From Patiria miniata (Eukaryota > Echinodermata > Asteroidea > Valvatida > Asterinidae): DNA of 64,000 nt. A program made the position numbers and the translations under genes. A model generated the notes under the pieces. That model saw only the letters and a program-made list of their open reading frames with translations. It searched no databases and was not told where the DNA came from. The stretch covers positions 12,523,746 through 12,587,745 of the forward strand of contig NW_024037075.1 of assembly GCF_015706575.1 (NCBI RefSeq), read 5' to 3'. Of the stretch, positions 63,326 to 64,000 are shown in pieces; positions within the stretch are counted from its first letter, which is position 1; every line of letters begins with the position of its first letter.

Positions 63326-64000
63326 GTAGGTTGAACACTCTCACTGGTGTTGTAGTTGAGTCCGTCACCAGTCCATCACACATGTCCAGTCGTAGGTAAT
63401 AGCATAAATAGTGATATTGGAATGTATTTTTTCGTAGAGTTTGTTTGAATAGCTTGTGACATGGCTTGTGATTGACTTGTGATGGACCAAACTACAGCGC
63501 GTCCCAAAATCCCCGCAACCTACTTTTGCGAGGCTCTAGCGTCACTGTTGAAACACGTACTGCCATTATTTTTATATAATTTTAAAGCTTGGAATCCTAA
63601 GTTTATCCCTGGTAAGTATTGGTTTGATTTTCAAAAAAGTTTTGAAATGATTTGTGTTCAAATAAAGGCATATCAAAAGCAAATTTAACTGATTTCAAGG
63701 AAAATCAATCATGCCAATTTTTTTCTAATGTGGAAATGGTTCATCATGTTCATGATGCGACGATCTTATTGCCTTTTACTTTCTGTGTTTTCTATTCTTT
63801 TTGATCCATGTAGACTACACCTTAAAAGAATTCAGATAATTGTTCTTCATTTCAAGTTTCGTTTTGAAATGTTCAACCTAATGACTCGACTCGACTCGAC
63901 TCGAGTCACTTCTTTAAAATTACAAACTCAACTCGAGTCACTACTTTGAAATAACTCGACTCAATTCAAGTCATAAAAACAGTGACTCGATACAACTCTG
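63326..64000. other. piwi intron 15 (partial), no further exon seen
   Basis: The expected next piwi block (RLTVVVV...RFF) is absent. The last 130 bases carry a TCGAC/ACTCGAGTC microsatellite-like repeat. Confidence 0.6.

Overview
The window is animal nuclear DNA: spliced genes with short GT-AG exons, long introns, and several classes of eukaryotic retroelements and MITEs. A NACHT-LRR (NLR) gene of the expanded invertebrate type, a PIWI gene, GIY-YIG Penelope-like elements, a CR1-like LINE, a tRNA-derived SINE and frequent TACATGTA words suggest a marine invertebrate deuterostome. A lancelet or hemichordate/echinoderm relative is most likely; the species cannot be fixed from sequence alone. 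|| Layout: (1) 1-1005 holds one candidate coding exon (808-1005) with good splice sites. (2) 1861-5577 is a 5'-truncated Penelope-like element (PLE) bounded by 13-bp direct repeats and split by a CR1-like LINE. (3) 6078-14676 is a Ty3/Gypsy LTR element on the minus strand with 4-bp target duplications, a broken pol and an accessory zinc-finger ORF. (4) 14677-17681 is a spacer with fold-back DNA. (5) 17682-26536 is a second, unrelated Ty3/Gypsy element on the plus strand that looks whole and very young; its 3' LTR carries a 514-bp TTAA MITE. (6) 28449-32381 carries two exons of an NLR gene: a short Gly/Asn/Ser-rich exon and a large NACHT plus LRR exon with seven near-identical 168-bp LRR units. 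(7) 32382-39572 is repeat-rich intergenic DNA. (8) 39573-42611 holds three exons of a coenzyme A synthase (COASY) gene whose middle and C-terminal exons I cannot find. (9) 46861 to beyond the right edge is a PIWIL1-type piwi gene; 15 exons give 773 codons in frame, from the Arg-Gly N-terminus through N, PAZ and MID into the PIWI domain, with three of the four catalytic residues visible and the end outside the window. || The introns and spacers are a dense collection of MITEs, fold-backs, minisatellites and retroelement pieces, including mariner-like MITEs inside piwi introns. If the exon at 808 belongs to the NLR gene (the phases allow it), one intron of about 27 kb contains the PLE, the LINE and both Gypsy elements. 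I see no CRISPR array or prokaryotic operon. No single feature clearly proves a new system. The best leads are the Gly/Asn-rich exon in front of the NACHT domain, the hammerhead-like motif at PLE ends, the zinc-finger ORF in the Gypsy element, and the incomplete COASY gene.
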